Below are positions 8,578-16,935 of a DNA stretch of 63,374 nt, in pieces. Numbering within the stretch: the stretch's first letter is position 1; the number at the start of each line of letters is the position of its first letter. This DNA comes from Yinghuangia soli. GTDB lineage: Bacteria; Actinomycetota; Actinomycetes; Streptomycetales; Streptomycetaceae. A program made the position numbers and the translations under genes. The stretch is from NCBI RefSeq assembly GCF_021502675.1, contig NZ_JAKFHA010000040.1:12558-75931 (forward strand), read 5' to 3'. A model generated the notes under the pieces. The model ran no database searches, was not told the origin of the DNA, and saw only the letters and a program-made list of their open reading frames with translations.

Positions 8578-10272
8578 CTACCCCGGGGGCGTGTACCGGA
8601 CGCGGGCCGCGATGACCGCGACGTCGTCGTCCACGTCCCCGGTGAGCAGTGCGGCGAGGGCGGCGTCCACGAGCGAGTCGAGCGGCAGGTGGCCGGGCAG
8701 CCCGAGTGCGGTGAGGCGCCGCAGCGAGGCATCAATGTCCTCGTCGCGGCGTTCGACCAGGCCGTCGGTGTAGAGCAGCAGGGTGTGGTCGGGGGTGGTG
8801 CACGGCGCCGTGTGCCGGGCGTAGCCGCCCAGCCCGGTGCCCAGCGGCGGCCCGGCGGTGAGCGGCAGCAGTTCGACGCTGCCGGAACCGTCGACGTACG
8901 CCGGCGGCAGGTGCCCGGCGCCCGAGTAGGTGTAGGTGCCGAGGCGGGCGTCGGCCAGGGCCAGCAGGCACGTCGCCGGGCGGATGTCGGCCAGCCGCGA
9001 GGCGCGTTCGTCCATGCGCTCCAGGACGCGGTGCGGCTCGGGGTCCTTGCGGGCCTCCTCGCGGAGCATGGTGGCGTAGTGGCTCATGTCGACGGCGGCG
9101 GAGATGCCGTGCCCCATCACGTCGCCGATCACGAGCAGGGTGCGGCCGTCGTCGAGCGGGATGCTGTCGAACCAGTCGCCCCCGACCAGGGCGCTGCGCT
9201 CGGCGGGCAGGTAGCGCGAGGCGATCCGGATGCCGGGATGCGGTTCGCTCGGCCGGGACAGGAGGGCCTGCTGCAGTTCGCGGGCGATGTGGTGCTCGCG
9301 GGTGTAGCGGTGCGCGTTGTCGATCGCGACCGCGGCCCGGCCGGCCAGGTCCTTGGCGGTGACGACGTCCTCCGGGGTGAACTCCGGGGAGCCGTCCACC
9401 CGCACGAGGACGACGATGCCGACCGTCTCGCCGCGCGCGGTCAGCGGGACGATCAGCCGCGACCGCACGCCGATCGCCCGGTAGACGGGCACCCGCTCGG
9501 CGGTCGTCGCGGCGAGTGCGGGGTCGTCCCCGGGCCGCAGGTCGACCAGGTCGGGGCGCCCGGTCGCCAGGATGCCGGGGATCGGCGTGCCGGGGCCGTA
9601 GTCGTTGTGCGGCCCGGGTTCGCCGTAGGCGCCGATGCCGGCCTGCAGGCAGTCGACGGACACCGTGGCGGCCCGGCGCAGGCGTACCGCGTGCGCGGCG
9701 GGCGGCCGGGTGCCGTCCTCGGGTTCGTGCGGCACCACCTCGACGGTGACCCCGTCGGCGAGCCGCGGTACGAGGAACCTGGCGAGTTCGCGGCAGGTGC
9801 GGTCGACGTCGAGGGTGGTCCCGATGCGGGTGGCGGCCTGGTCCAGCGTGGTCAGCCGCTGCTGGGCCCGCTCCAGTGCGCGCTGCTGCTCCTGCGCGGG
9901 GGTGACCTCCAGCAGGATGCCGATGATGCCGAGGACTTCGCCGTCCTGTTCGACCCGGTGGTACGCGGCATGCCAGAAGCGGCGCTCGGAGGCGGACGTC
10001 GCGCGGGTGTGGCCGCTGGCCATGACCTCGCGGGGCACGCCGTCGGCCAGGACCTCGCGCAGCACGTCGTCGCAGGCGTCGAGTTCGGGCATGACCTCGG
10101 CGACCGTGCGGCCCAGGTGCTCGGCCACCGGGAAGCCATTGATGCGGGCGAGTGCGGGGTTGACGTAGGCGAACCGCAGCCCGGGGTCGAACACGACGAC
10201 GCCGGCGCCGGTGCCGTCCAGCATCTGGCCGAGGATGGCACGGGCCAGCGGCGAGGAGGGGTCGTCGAGCAT
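8578..10272 (-). CDS. PAS-GAF-SpoIIE-type PP2C phosphatase
   Basis: This 564-residue protein has an N-terminal PAS domain (about 10-125, VVVFDPGLRFAYVNPALARI), a GAF domain (about 150-310) and a C-terminal SpoIIE/PP2C phosphatase domain. The phosphatase shows its metal-binding motifs GGDWFD, IGDVMGHG and YTDGLVE. Such proteins dephosphorylate anti-anti-sigma factors in partner-switching cascades. Streptomyces has dozens, many with sensory modules. No anti-sigma or STAS gene is adjacent, so the partner is elsewhere. The ATG at 10272 is chosen because it begins the PAS domain and follows GGACGGGGACG; longer upstream reading lacks domain similarity. Confidence 0.9.
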   Translation of the reverse strand: MLDDPSSPLARAILGQMLDGTGAGVVVFDPGLRFAYVNPALARINGFPVAEHLGRTVAEVMPELDACDDVLREVLADGVPREVMASGHTRATSASERRFWHAAYHRVEQDGEVLGIIGILLEVTPAQEQQRALERAQQRLTTLDQAATRIGTTLDVDRTCRELARFLVPRLADGVTVEVVPHEPEDGTRPPAAHAVRLRRAATVSVDCLQAGIGAYGEPGPHNDYGPGTPIPGILATGRPDLVDLRPGDDPALAATTAERVPVYRAIGVRSRLIVPLTARGETVGIVVLVRVDGSPEFTPEDVVTAKDLAGRAAVAIDNAHRYTREHHIARELQQALLSRPSEPHPGIRIASRYLPAERSALVGGDWFDSIPLDDGRTLLVIGDVMGHGISAAVDMSHYATMLREEARKDPEPHRVLERMDERASRLADIRPATCLLALADARLGTYTYSGAGHLPPAYVDGSGSVELLPLTAGPPLGTGLGGYARHTAPCTTPDHTLLLYTDGLVERRDEDIDASLRRLTALGLPGHLPLDSLVDAALAALLTGDVDDDVAVIAARVRYTPPG

Positions 10273-10334
10273 CTGCGTCCCCGTCCTTCCCGTGCGCGTC
10301 GAGGGCCGACGAGGTGCGCCCCAGCCGAAATGCC

Positions 10335-10455
10335 ATCTTTTTCCATCTTGTTCAATCTTTTTCCATATTCTTCCGCGTCGCACGCCGGACCGCCCGAGCA
10401 CGCGCCGCGCCGTTTGGTTTTGTCTGATTCTGGCGAATATTGCCCGTATTGCCCG
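10335..10455. promoter_or_regulatory. AT-rich divergent promoter region with two kinds of direct repeat
   Basis: The region lies between the phosphatase (start 10272) and SulP (start 10472). It contains ATCTTTTTCCAT twice (10335-10346 and 10355-10366, 20 bp apart, about two helical turns) and an immediate tandem repeat of TATTGCCCG (10438-10455). Both stand out in this GC-rich genome and are probably binding sites or promoter elements for the divergent genes. Confidence 0.45.
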
Positions 10456-10471
10456 AGGGAAGGGGATCAGG

Positions 10472-12187
10472 GTGAAGGCGACAGCGGGCCGGGCCCGTCG
10501 GCCGCTGCCCGCGTGGTCCCGCAACCGGGGGCGAAATCGGGGCCGGAAATGGGGACGGCCGAAGCCTGCCGATGCGTCCGCCGGGTTCGTCACCGGCATG
10601 TTCAGCATCCCCGAGGGCATGGCCTACGCCAGCATCGCGGGGTTCAATCCGGTCGCCGGCCTCTTCGCGGGCGTCGTCCCGACGATCGCCGGCTCGCTGA
10701 CCGGCCGGACCGTGCTCATGGTCACCACGTTGACCAGCGCGATCGCCCTCACCTCGCAGAGCGTCCTGAAGGACGCCGGGCTCGACCCCGCGGACGCCGG
10801 GAACGTGGCCGCGCTCGCCGTGCTGACCGGCGTCGTCATGCTGCTCCTGGGCCTGCTGCGGCTCGGCTCGGTGCTGAGCTTCGTGTCCAACGCGGTGATG
10901 GTCGGCTTCGCCACCGGCATCGCGCTGCAGATCATCACCGGGGTCCTGAAGGACGCCACCGGCTACACCCCGCAAGGCCACAACAAGCTGCGCCAATTGG
11001 GCGACTGGATCTGGCACATCGGCGATTGGCAGCCCACCGCGACGCTGGTCGCCGCGGGGACGGTCGCGGTGTGGGCGGCCGCACGGGCGTTCCGGCGGCT
11101 CAAGCCGGTCGCCCTCCTGATCGCCATGGTCGTCGTGTCGGTGGCCGCCGAGCTCGCGGACGCGGACGTCGAACGCGTCGCGGACATCGCCGCCATCCCC
11201 AGCGCCCTCCCGCACGTCACCGCACCCGACTGGGGCGCCATGCCGCACCTGCTGGGCGGCGCCGTATCGGTCGCGCTCGTGGCCCTCGCGCAGGCCGCGA
11301 GCATCGCCCCGACCGTCCCCAACCCGGACGGCTCCAAGTCGTCCGTCGATGCGGACTTCACCTCGCAGGGCCTGGCCAACGCGGTCGGCGGGTTCTTCCA
11401 GTCCCTCCCGGTCGGCGGATCGCTGTCGCGCACCGGGGTCGCCGTGGACGCCGGGGCCCGCACCCGCTGGGCCGGCGTCTTCTCCGGGATCTCCCTCGCC
11501 CTGGTCGTGGTGCTGTTCGGCGGCCTGGCCGAACGCATCCCCATGCCGGTCATCGGCGGCCTGATCCTGGTCGTCGGCGGCGAACTCGTCTGGGGCAAAC
11601 GCGGCGACATCCTCCTGGTGCTGCGCACCTCGTGGCTGTCCTCCGCCGCGATGGCCGCCACCTTCGCCGCCACCACCCAGCTCCCGCTCCAGCAGGCCAT
11701 CATCCTCGGTGCGGTCCTCTCCCTCCTGCTCTACTGCGCCCAGGCGGCCCGCCAGGCGAGACTCATCGGGCTCACCCGCGACGCGGACGGCTTCTGGACC
11801 GCGGGCCGGCCGCCCGAGCGCATCACCGGCGACTCCGTGACGGTCCTCGCGTACGACGGGGTCAGCCTCTTCGCCGAGATGCCGCGCATCGACGCCGACT
11901 GGCCCGAGGCCAGTGGCGAGCGCAATGTGGTCGTGCTGGTGCTGCGGATGGTGCCGGACGTGCCGTCGTCCCAGATGCTCAAGCTCCTGCGCAGACGCGC
12001 CGACGACCTGGGCGCGCACGGCGGCCGCCTCATCCTCGCGGGCGTCGAGCCGGGACTGGCCGAAGTCCTGCGCAGCACCGGCACCGGCCGGCACCTCGGC
12101 ATCGTCCCGGCCGGTGCCCGGCTGTTCGGCTCGCTGGAGGAAGCGGTCGCCCTCGCGAACGCGTGGCAGGCCGGGCCCCGCGACTAG
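10472..12187 (+). CDS. SulP-family anion transporter with STAS domain
   Basis: This 571-residue polytopic membrane protein opens with the SulP signature region (MFSIPEGMAYASIAGFNPVA), has 10-12 hydrophobic helices up to about residue 430, and ends with a cytoplasmic STAS domain (about 450-560). SulP proteins move sulfate, bicarbonate or dicarboxylates, usually as H+ or Na+ symporters. The basic N-terminus (RNRGRNRGRKWGR) is longer than usual. The GTG at 10472 follows AAGGGG. It is divergent from the SpoIIE-type phosphatase. STAS domains are natural substrates of such phosphatases in other systems, but a link here is only a guess. Confidence 0.9.
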   Translation: MKATAGRARRPLPAWSRNRGRNRGRKWGRPKPADASAGFVTGMFSIPEGMAYASIAGFNPVAGLFAGVVPTIAGSLTGRTVLMVTTLTSAIALTSQSVLKDAGLDPADAGNVAALAVLTGVVMLLLGLLRLGSVLSFVSNAVMVGFATGIALQIITGVLKDATGYTPQGHNKLRQLGDWIWHIGDWQPTATLVAAGTVAVWAAARAFRRLKPVALLIAMVVVSVAAELADADVERVADIAAIPSALPHVTAPDWGAMPHLLGGAVSVALVALAQAASIAPTVPNPDGSKSSVDADFTSQGLANAVGGFFQSLPVGGSLSRTGVAVDAGARTRWAGVFSGISLALVVVLFGGLAERIPMPVIGGLILVVGGELVWGKRGDILLVLRTSWLSSAAMAATFAATTQLPLQQAIILGAVLSLLLYCAQAARQARLIGLTRDADGFWTAGRPPERITGDSVTVLAYDGVSLFAEMPRIDADWPEASGERNVVVLVLRMVPDVPSSQMLKLLRRRADDLGAHGGRLILAGVEPGLAEVLRSTGTGRHLGIVPAGARLFGSLEEAVALANAWQAGPRD

Positions 12188-12197
12188 AGTCGTGATC

Positions 12198-12365
12198 ATG
12201 ATGTACGGACGGGCCGAGGAGGCCGCCGTCGTCGCGCGCCTGCTCGACGATGCCAGGGCAGGGCGCAGCGGGACCCTCGTCGTGCGCGGCGAAGCCGGGA
12301 TCGGCAAATCGCTGTTCCTGGACCGGATCGGCGGGCTGCCCGAGCGCCAGCGGGGCCGCGCCTGA
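12198..12365 (+). pseudogene. N-terminal fragment of a LuxR/AAA-type ATPase regulator
   Basis: Fifty-five codons encode the start of a large ATPase regulator: MYGRAEEAAVVARLLDDA followed by a complete Walker A motif GEAGIGKS. The reading then breaks off after about residue 45 and hits a stop at 12363-12365, exactly where a different gene remnant begins. Full-length relatives (LuxR-type with an AAA domain) have around 900 residues, so this is a truncated remnant. Confidence 0.7.
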
Positions 12366-12532
12366 CGAACGTCCCGGGCGGGCTGCGCACCTTCGAGCAG
12401 CGCGCGCCGGCCGCCGCTTCGGCCGGCGATCTCCGGCCCGTGGTCCACGAGTTCCCTCTTGCCGCGGCGTCCGCCGCGCACGCCTTCCTGGCCGAGGACC
12501 GGGCCGTCGGCACGGTGGTGCTGGTGCCCTGA
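12365..12532 (+). pseudogene. C-terminal fragment of a quinone oxidoreductase-like MDR protein
   Basis: The sequence reads without stops into RPVVHEFPLAAASAAHAFL and ends GTVVLVP, the hallmark C-terminus of zinc-independent NADPH:quinone oxidoreductases. The cofactor-binding core and start are missing. It begins at the very base where the ATPase fragment ends, so the two remnants were joined by a deletion. It is not derived from the intact MDR gene at 41794-42840, whose C-terminus differs. Confidence 0.6.
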
Positions 12533-12870
12533 GCCCCGTGACCGGCGTCCGGCAGCCCCCGAAAATGGCACCAGAAGATCATCATCAAAGCCGCAAAAAT
12601 GATCAGAACCCTATGGCTGCCGCGCACGCCGAACGGGGTGCGCCACTCCGGTGAACGGGTGACCGATCGGCGCGGCGATGAGAAAGCGGGTACCTCGGCC
12701 CGTCGCGAGATCCCGGATCTGCGCAAGGACGAACTGCGAGAAGGCAGCAGCGGTCGACCCGCAGAGCCGACCGCCTCGATGCGGCATTGGCAGGTATTGC
12801 TGTAGCTATGCCAGGCAATCAGGTGAGATCTAACTAGTTGGCACCTTGATCATGACTACCATCCCCTTCC
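12533..12870. other. 338-bp stretch without a recognisable gene
   Basis: This gap holds only short open frames with no family resemblance. It contains a relatively AT-rich patch (about 12570-12610) and presumably the promoter of the monooxygenase gene that starts at 12871. Together with the two gene fragments before it, it looks like decayed DNA at a rearrangement point. Confidence 0.6.
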
Positions 12871-14082
12871 GTGACAGATAGTCAAAGTGTCCGGGATACA
12901 GGCGATTCCACCGATGTGGTCATCCTGGGGGCGGGACCGGCCGGTCTCGTCCTCGCAAATCTCCTGCTGGACGCCGGAGTCGGATGCGTGGTCCTCGAAC
13001 GCGCCGACCGCGAGCACGTGCAGACCCGGGCGCGGGCCGGGTTCCTGGCCGCGAACACCGTGCGCGTGCTGGAACGCCACGGCCTGGCCGACGGACTGCG
13101 CCGCGGCGGCCGGGAGCACAGCGTCTGCGAGTTCCGCACCGGGGACGGCCGCTTCCGCCTCGACTACAGCGGCCTCGGCCGCGGCGAACCGCACACGGTG
13201 TACCCGCAGCAGGAGTTGGTGACCGACCTGCTCACCCGGTTCCTGGCGGCCGGCGGCGATCTCCGCTTCGCGACCGAGGCGGTGGCCGTGCACGATCCGG
13301 ACACCACACAGCCCTGGGTGGAGACGCGCGACGCCGACGGCCGCCCCGGACGCTGGACGGGCAGGTACGTGGCCGGCTGCGACGGCCGGCACGGCGCGGC
13401 CCGGCGTTCGCTGCCGCCCGGCGCGGTCCGCATCCACCGGCGCGACCACGGAGTCTCGTGGCTCGGCCTACTCGCCGAGGCGCCGCCCAGCCTCGACGCG
13501 GTCGGCTACGCCATGCACGAGCGCGGGTTCGCCGGGCACATGGCCCGCACCCCCGAGACCACCCGCTACTACCTCCAATGCGAGCCCGGCACTTCCCCCG
13601 CGTCATGGTCCGAGGAACGCATCTGGGACGAACTCACGGTCCGCATGCGCGCCGCGGACTACGGCGCGCTGCACCACGGCCGCATCGTGCAGAGCACCGT
13701 GGTCGACCTGGAGTCGGACGTCCTCGAACCGCTGCGCCACGGCTCGCTGTTCCTGGCCGGAGATGCGGCGGGCCTGATCAGCCCGTCGGCCGCCAAGGGC
13801 GCGAACCTCGCGGTGCTGGCCGCCGAGATCCTCGCCGAGGCACTGGTGGACGACCTCCGCAACGCCGACCCCGGACCTCTCTCCCGCTACTCGGCCCGCT
13901 GCCTGGCGCACATCTGGCGGGCACAGGAGTTCTCGCTCTGGATGATCCGGCTGCTGCACCGCGCGCCCGGGCAGGACGACGAGGCGCTCTTCCAGGAGCA
14001 ACTCCGTCGCGCGCGCGTCGAATCGCTGCGCACCTCGCGCACCCACCAGGACTGGTTCGCCGACAACTACGTCGGCATCTGA
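12871..14082 (+). CDS. FAD-dependent aromatic monooxygenase (PobA-like)
   Basis: This 403-residue group A flavoprotein hydroxylase has an N-terminal Rossmann motif VVILGAGPAGLVLAN, the shared FAD/NADPH motif GCDGRHGAARR near residue 170 and the second FAD motif FLAGDAAGLISPSAAKG near residue 300. Length and motif order match 4-hydroxybenzoate 3-monooxygenase, and the C-terminal RTHQDWFADNYVG also fits. The likely reaction is ortho-hydroxylation of a phenolic acid with NAD(P)H and O2. An O-methyltransferase follows on the same strand after 106 bp, which suggests hydroxylation then methylation. The start is GTG. Substrate identity is inferred from family only. Confidence 0.85.
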   Translation: MTDSQSVRDTGDSTDVVILGAGPAGLVLANLLLDAGVGCVVLERADREHVQTRARAGFLAANTVRVLERHGLADGLRRGGREHSVCEFRTGDGRFRLDYSGLGRGEPHTVYPQQELVTDLLTRFLAAGGDLRFATEAVAVHDPDTTQPWVETRDADGRPGRWTGRYVAGCDGRHGAARRSLPPGAVRIHRRDHGVSWLGLLAEAPPSLDAVGYAMHERGFAGHMARTPETTRYYLQCEPGTSPASWSEERIWDELTVRMRAADYGALHHGRIVQSTVVDLESDVLEPLRHGSLFLAGDAAGLISPSAAKGANLAVLAAEILAEALVDDLRNADPGPLSRYSARCLAHIWRAQEFSLWMIRLLHRAPGQDDEALFQEQLRRARVESLRTSRTHQDWFADNYVGI

Positions 14083-14188
14083 GCCCGCCCGCTTCCCCGC
14101 ACACCCGTACCGCTTCCCCCGGACTTCCCTCCCCGTCCTGCCGATACCGCGACCTGCCGCGGCGCACCGCCATGAGGATTTCTTCGCC

Positions 14189-15922
14189 ATGACCGCACTC
14201 ACGACCGCCTTCCCGCACCCGCCCGGTCCGCCGATCCCGAACGCGCACACCCGCGACGACGCGGTCCGGCTCGGCGAGGCGGTCGAGTTCGTCCGCCGGC
14301 AGGACTCGGCCGCACTGCTGTCCCTGCTGCTGCCCGGCCTGAACGGCCTGGAGCTGCGCGCGATGGCCGACCGCTGCCGCTTCGCGCATGCCGGGCTGCT
14401 CGTCTTCCCGGCCGATTTACCGGCGCTGTACGCCGAGTTCGCCGCGCTCGGCCTGACCGCCGACGACCCGCAGCCAAGCGTCGTGGTCCGGGACCGCCTC
14501 GCCGCCCGGCACCGGCGCGATGCCGCGGACCTCGACGTGGGGATCCTGCGTCCGGCGGTGGCCGGCCCCGAGGGGGAGCACCGGGCGGTCGAGGTCTTCG
14601 CGCTCGCCGTCCCGGCCGGCTCGGACCTCGCGGACATCGCCGGGCACGAACGCGAACGGGACCACGAGGCGCACCTGGCGTTCGAGGTGGACCGGCCCGA
14701 CCCGCTGGTGCTGCGCGGCATGTGCGCGACCTTCGTACGACACGGCGCGGTCGCGGACGGCGGCGGCTACAACCCGCACGAGGACGGCACGGTCTTCTAC
14801 TTCACCGCCCCGGCCGACTCCAAGGCGGGCTACCGGCGGCTGGAGATCTACGCCCGCGGCGACCACCGCCAAGTGCTCGCCCCGCACTTGGAGGACTACC
14901 AGCAGCGGCAGCCCGCCGAGACCCTCCTCCGCCTGCTGACGGGCGCGTGGACCACCCAAGCGCTGGCCGCGTGCGCGCAATTGCGGCTTGCCGAAGCGCT
15001 GGACACCGCGGACGACGTGGGCCTCGAACCGGCCGTGCTGGCCGAGACGGTGGGCGCCGACCCGCAGAACCTGGCGACGCTGCTGCGCTACCTGGTCATG
15101 CTGGGCGTCGCGGAGGAGGACGGCGGCCGGTTCCGGCTCACCGGTCTGGGCACGCTGCTGCGGGCGGACGCCCGCGGATCCATGCGGCCGCTCGCGCTCA
15201 TGTACGGCGGGCCGTTCTACCAGTCGTTCGCGCTGCTCACCCAGGCCGTGCGGACCGGGCTGACCGGATTCGAGCAGCTCTACGGCGAGAACCACTTCGA
15301 CTACTTCGCCCGCCACCCCGAACTCGCTGTCCGCTTCGACCAGTCCATGGCGGCCAGTGCCCGCATGTTCGACCCGCTGCCCGGGCACCCGGTCATCGCC
15401 CTCGCCGACAGTGCGGCGACCCCCCGGACGGTCGTCGACATCGCGGGCGGCACCGGCGAGTTGCTGCGCTGCCTGCTGACCGCGCGGCCGAACCTGCGCG
15501 GCATGCTCCTCGAACGCCCGCACGTCGTCGAGTCCGCCCGCGGCGCCTTCGCGGCGGCCGGCCTGGCCGACCGCTGCACGTTCCGGTCGGGCGACTTCGC
15601 GGACGTACCGGGCGGCGGCGACGTCTACATCCTGTCCCGCGTCCTGCACGACTGGGACGACGAGAAGTGCGAGGAGATCCTGCGGTATTGCGCCGACGCG
15701 ATGCCTGCGGAGGCCGACCTGCTCATCGTCGAACGCCTGCTGCCCGCCGACGGTTCGCCGTCGCTGGCCACCGCCTGGGACCTCCACATGATGTGCAACG
15801 TCGGCGGCCGCGAGCGCCGCACCGACCACTACGCCCGCCTCCTCGGCAGCGCCGGCCTGCACCTCGTGGACACCGCCCCGCTCCCCCTCGGCGCAAGCGT
15901 CCTGCACGCCCGCAAGCAGTAG
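14189..15922 (+). CDS. VOC-like domain fused to a SAM O-methyltransferase
   Basis: This is a 577-residue two-part protein. Residues about 240-577 are a plant/actinobacterial-type O-methyltransferase with a winged-helix dimerisation part, the SAM motif DIAGGTGEL (from Asp417) and the catalytic-base region VLHDWDDEKCEEIL (His487). Residues about 45-235 are not part of normal O-methyltransferases (about 340 aa). They look like a glyoxalase/VOC fold, with metal-ligand-like positions in HLAFEV (His162) and LEIYAR (Glu219) and a typical GTVFYF strand between them. The domain may bind or pre-process the substrate. The gene follows an aromatic hydroxylase and probably acts on its product. Confidence 0.75.
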   Translation: MTALTTAFPHPPGPPIPNAHTRDDAVRLGEAVEFVRRQDSAALLSLLLPGLNGLELRAMADRCRFAHAGLLVFPADLPALYAEFAALGLTADDPQPSVVVRDRLAARHRRDAADLDVGILRPAVAGPEGEHRAVEVFALAVPAGSDLADIAGHERERDHEAHLAFEVDRPDPLVLRGMCATFVRHGAVADGGGYNPHEDGTVFYFTAPADSKAGYRRLEIYARGDHRQVLAPHLEDYQQRQPAETLLRLLTGAWTTQALAACAQLRLAEALDTADDVGLEPAVLAETVGADPQNLATLLRYLVMLGVAEEDGGRFRLTGLGTLLRADARGSMRPLALMYGGPFYQSFALLTQAVRTGLTGFEQLYGENHFDYFARHPELAVRFDQSMAASARMFDPLPGHPVIALADSAATPRTVVDIAGGTGELLRCLLTARPNLRGMLLERPHVVESARGAFAAAGLADRCTFRSGDFADVPGGGDVYILSRVLHDWDDEKCEEILRYCADAMPAEADLLIVERLLPADGSPSLATAWDLHMMCNVGGRERRTDHYARLLGSAGLHLVDTAPLPLGASVLHARKQ

Positions 15923-15938
15923 TCGGCAACAGGCTTGG

Positions 15939-15965
15939 TGGCCCCGGAAGTTCCTTCCGGGGCCA
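15939..15965. terminator. Bidirectional terminator
   Basis: A perfect 12-bp stem (TGGCCCCGGAAG / CTTCCGGGGCCA) with a TTC loop lies between the convergent O-methyltransferase and class I methyltransferase genes. Confidence 0.8.
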
Positions 15966-15992
15966 TCAGCACCCGCGGTGGAAAGGTGACCG

Positions 15993-16751
15993 TCAGACCT
16001 GCGATGCCGACGGCAGGCGTGCCGTCATGTTGAGGCGCACGAAGTCGAGTACCGGGCTCGGGAGTCGGGCGGCGACGGTGCGGACGACGGACCGGCGGTC
16101 GGCTTCGGAGCGGTCGGCCAGGTAGGGGCCCAGTGCCGCAGCGTCGAGGAAGTCCGCGGCCTCTTCGCGCGTCTCGAAGGCGACGGGGGCGTCGACCAGC
16201 CAGGTGCGGACTCCGGTGAATCCGGATGCGGTAAGGCGGTCGGCGGTGTCTTCCGCGGTCGCGTACAGGTTGCGGGCGGCGGAGTCGATGCCCAAGTCGG
16301 CCAGGATGCCGTGGACTTGAGCAAGGCTGCGGTGTCCGCCGCATTGGATGGCCAGTTGCCCGCCGGGGCGCAGCACGCGGGCTGCCTCGGCGAAGAAGGC
16401 CGCGTGGTCGCGCACCCAGTGCAGGGCTCCGGTGGAGAAGACCACGTCGAAGGCGGAATCTGCGAACGGCAGCGGCTGTTCCAGGTCGACGCGCTCGAGA
16501 ACGGTGCGGTCCTGCCACGCGCCCAGCCGGGTCCGGGCCTGCGCGAGCATGCTGGCCGAGAAGTCCACCGCGGTCACCGACGCCGCGGGGAACCTGCGGA
16601 GAAGCTCCTCGGTCACGCGGCCGCTGCCGCATCCGGCGTCCAGCACGGCCGAGTCGGGCGCGATGTCGAGAGCTTCGACCACACCGGCGCCCCAGGAGAG
16701 TTGGGCATCGCTGCGAGTGTCGTACGCCGAGCCTGTCCAGGTGTCCGTCAT
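15993..16751 (-). CDS. Class I SAM-dependent methyltransferase
   Basis: This 252-residue methyltransferase has motif I VLDAGCGSGRVTEELL near residue 40, the acidic VDFS turn and DVVFSTGALHWV (motif IV). It resembles trans-aconitate/ubiquinone-type small-molecule methyltransferases. It stands alone, oriented like the sigma factor operon but separated from it by a terminator, so it has its own promoter between 16752 and 16892. The substrate is unknown. Confidence 0.85.
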   Translation of the reverse strand: MTDTWTGSAYDTRSDAQLSWGAGVVEALDIAPDSAVLDAGCGSGRVTEELLRRFPAASVTAVDFSASMLAQARTRLGAWQDRTVLERVDLEQPLPFADSAFDVVFSTGALHWVRDHAAFFAEAARVLRPGGQLAIQCGGHRSLAQVHGILADLGIDSAARNLYATAEDTADRLTASGFTGVRTWLVDAPVAFETREEAADFLDAAALGPYLADRSEADRRSVVRTVAARLPSPVLDFVRLNMTARLPSASQV

Positions 16752-16892
16752 GCCGCCCAGGCTCCCGCAGAACCCGGCGGGCCGCAGGGGATTTTCGCCG
16801 GCCTGGTTGGTTGCACCGGTCACAGTCGCCGCGACGCCGCAGACCACACCGACGTCTTCGCCCGCCCGTGCGACAAGCTCGGCGGCACACGT

Positions 16893-16922
16893 CGGCCCCG
16901 ACCGAAGGAGCGGTCGGGGCCG
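16893..16922 (-). terminator. Terminator of the sigma factor operon
   Basis: A perfect 12-bp stem (CGGCCCCGACCG / CGGTCGGGGCCG) with a 6-nt loop begins 13 nt after the sigma factor stop codon. Confidence 0.8.
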
Positions 16923-16935
16923 GCTGCGCGGGGTC

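Noticed and set aside
12599-12805. Short plus-strand open frame in the gene-poor gap
   Set aside because: No ribosome site, no family resemblance and low-complexity charged composition.
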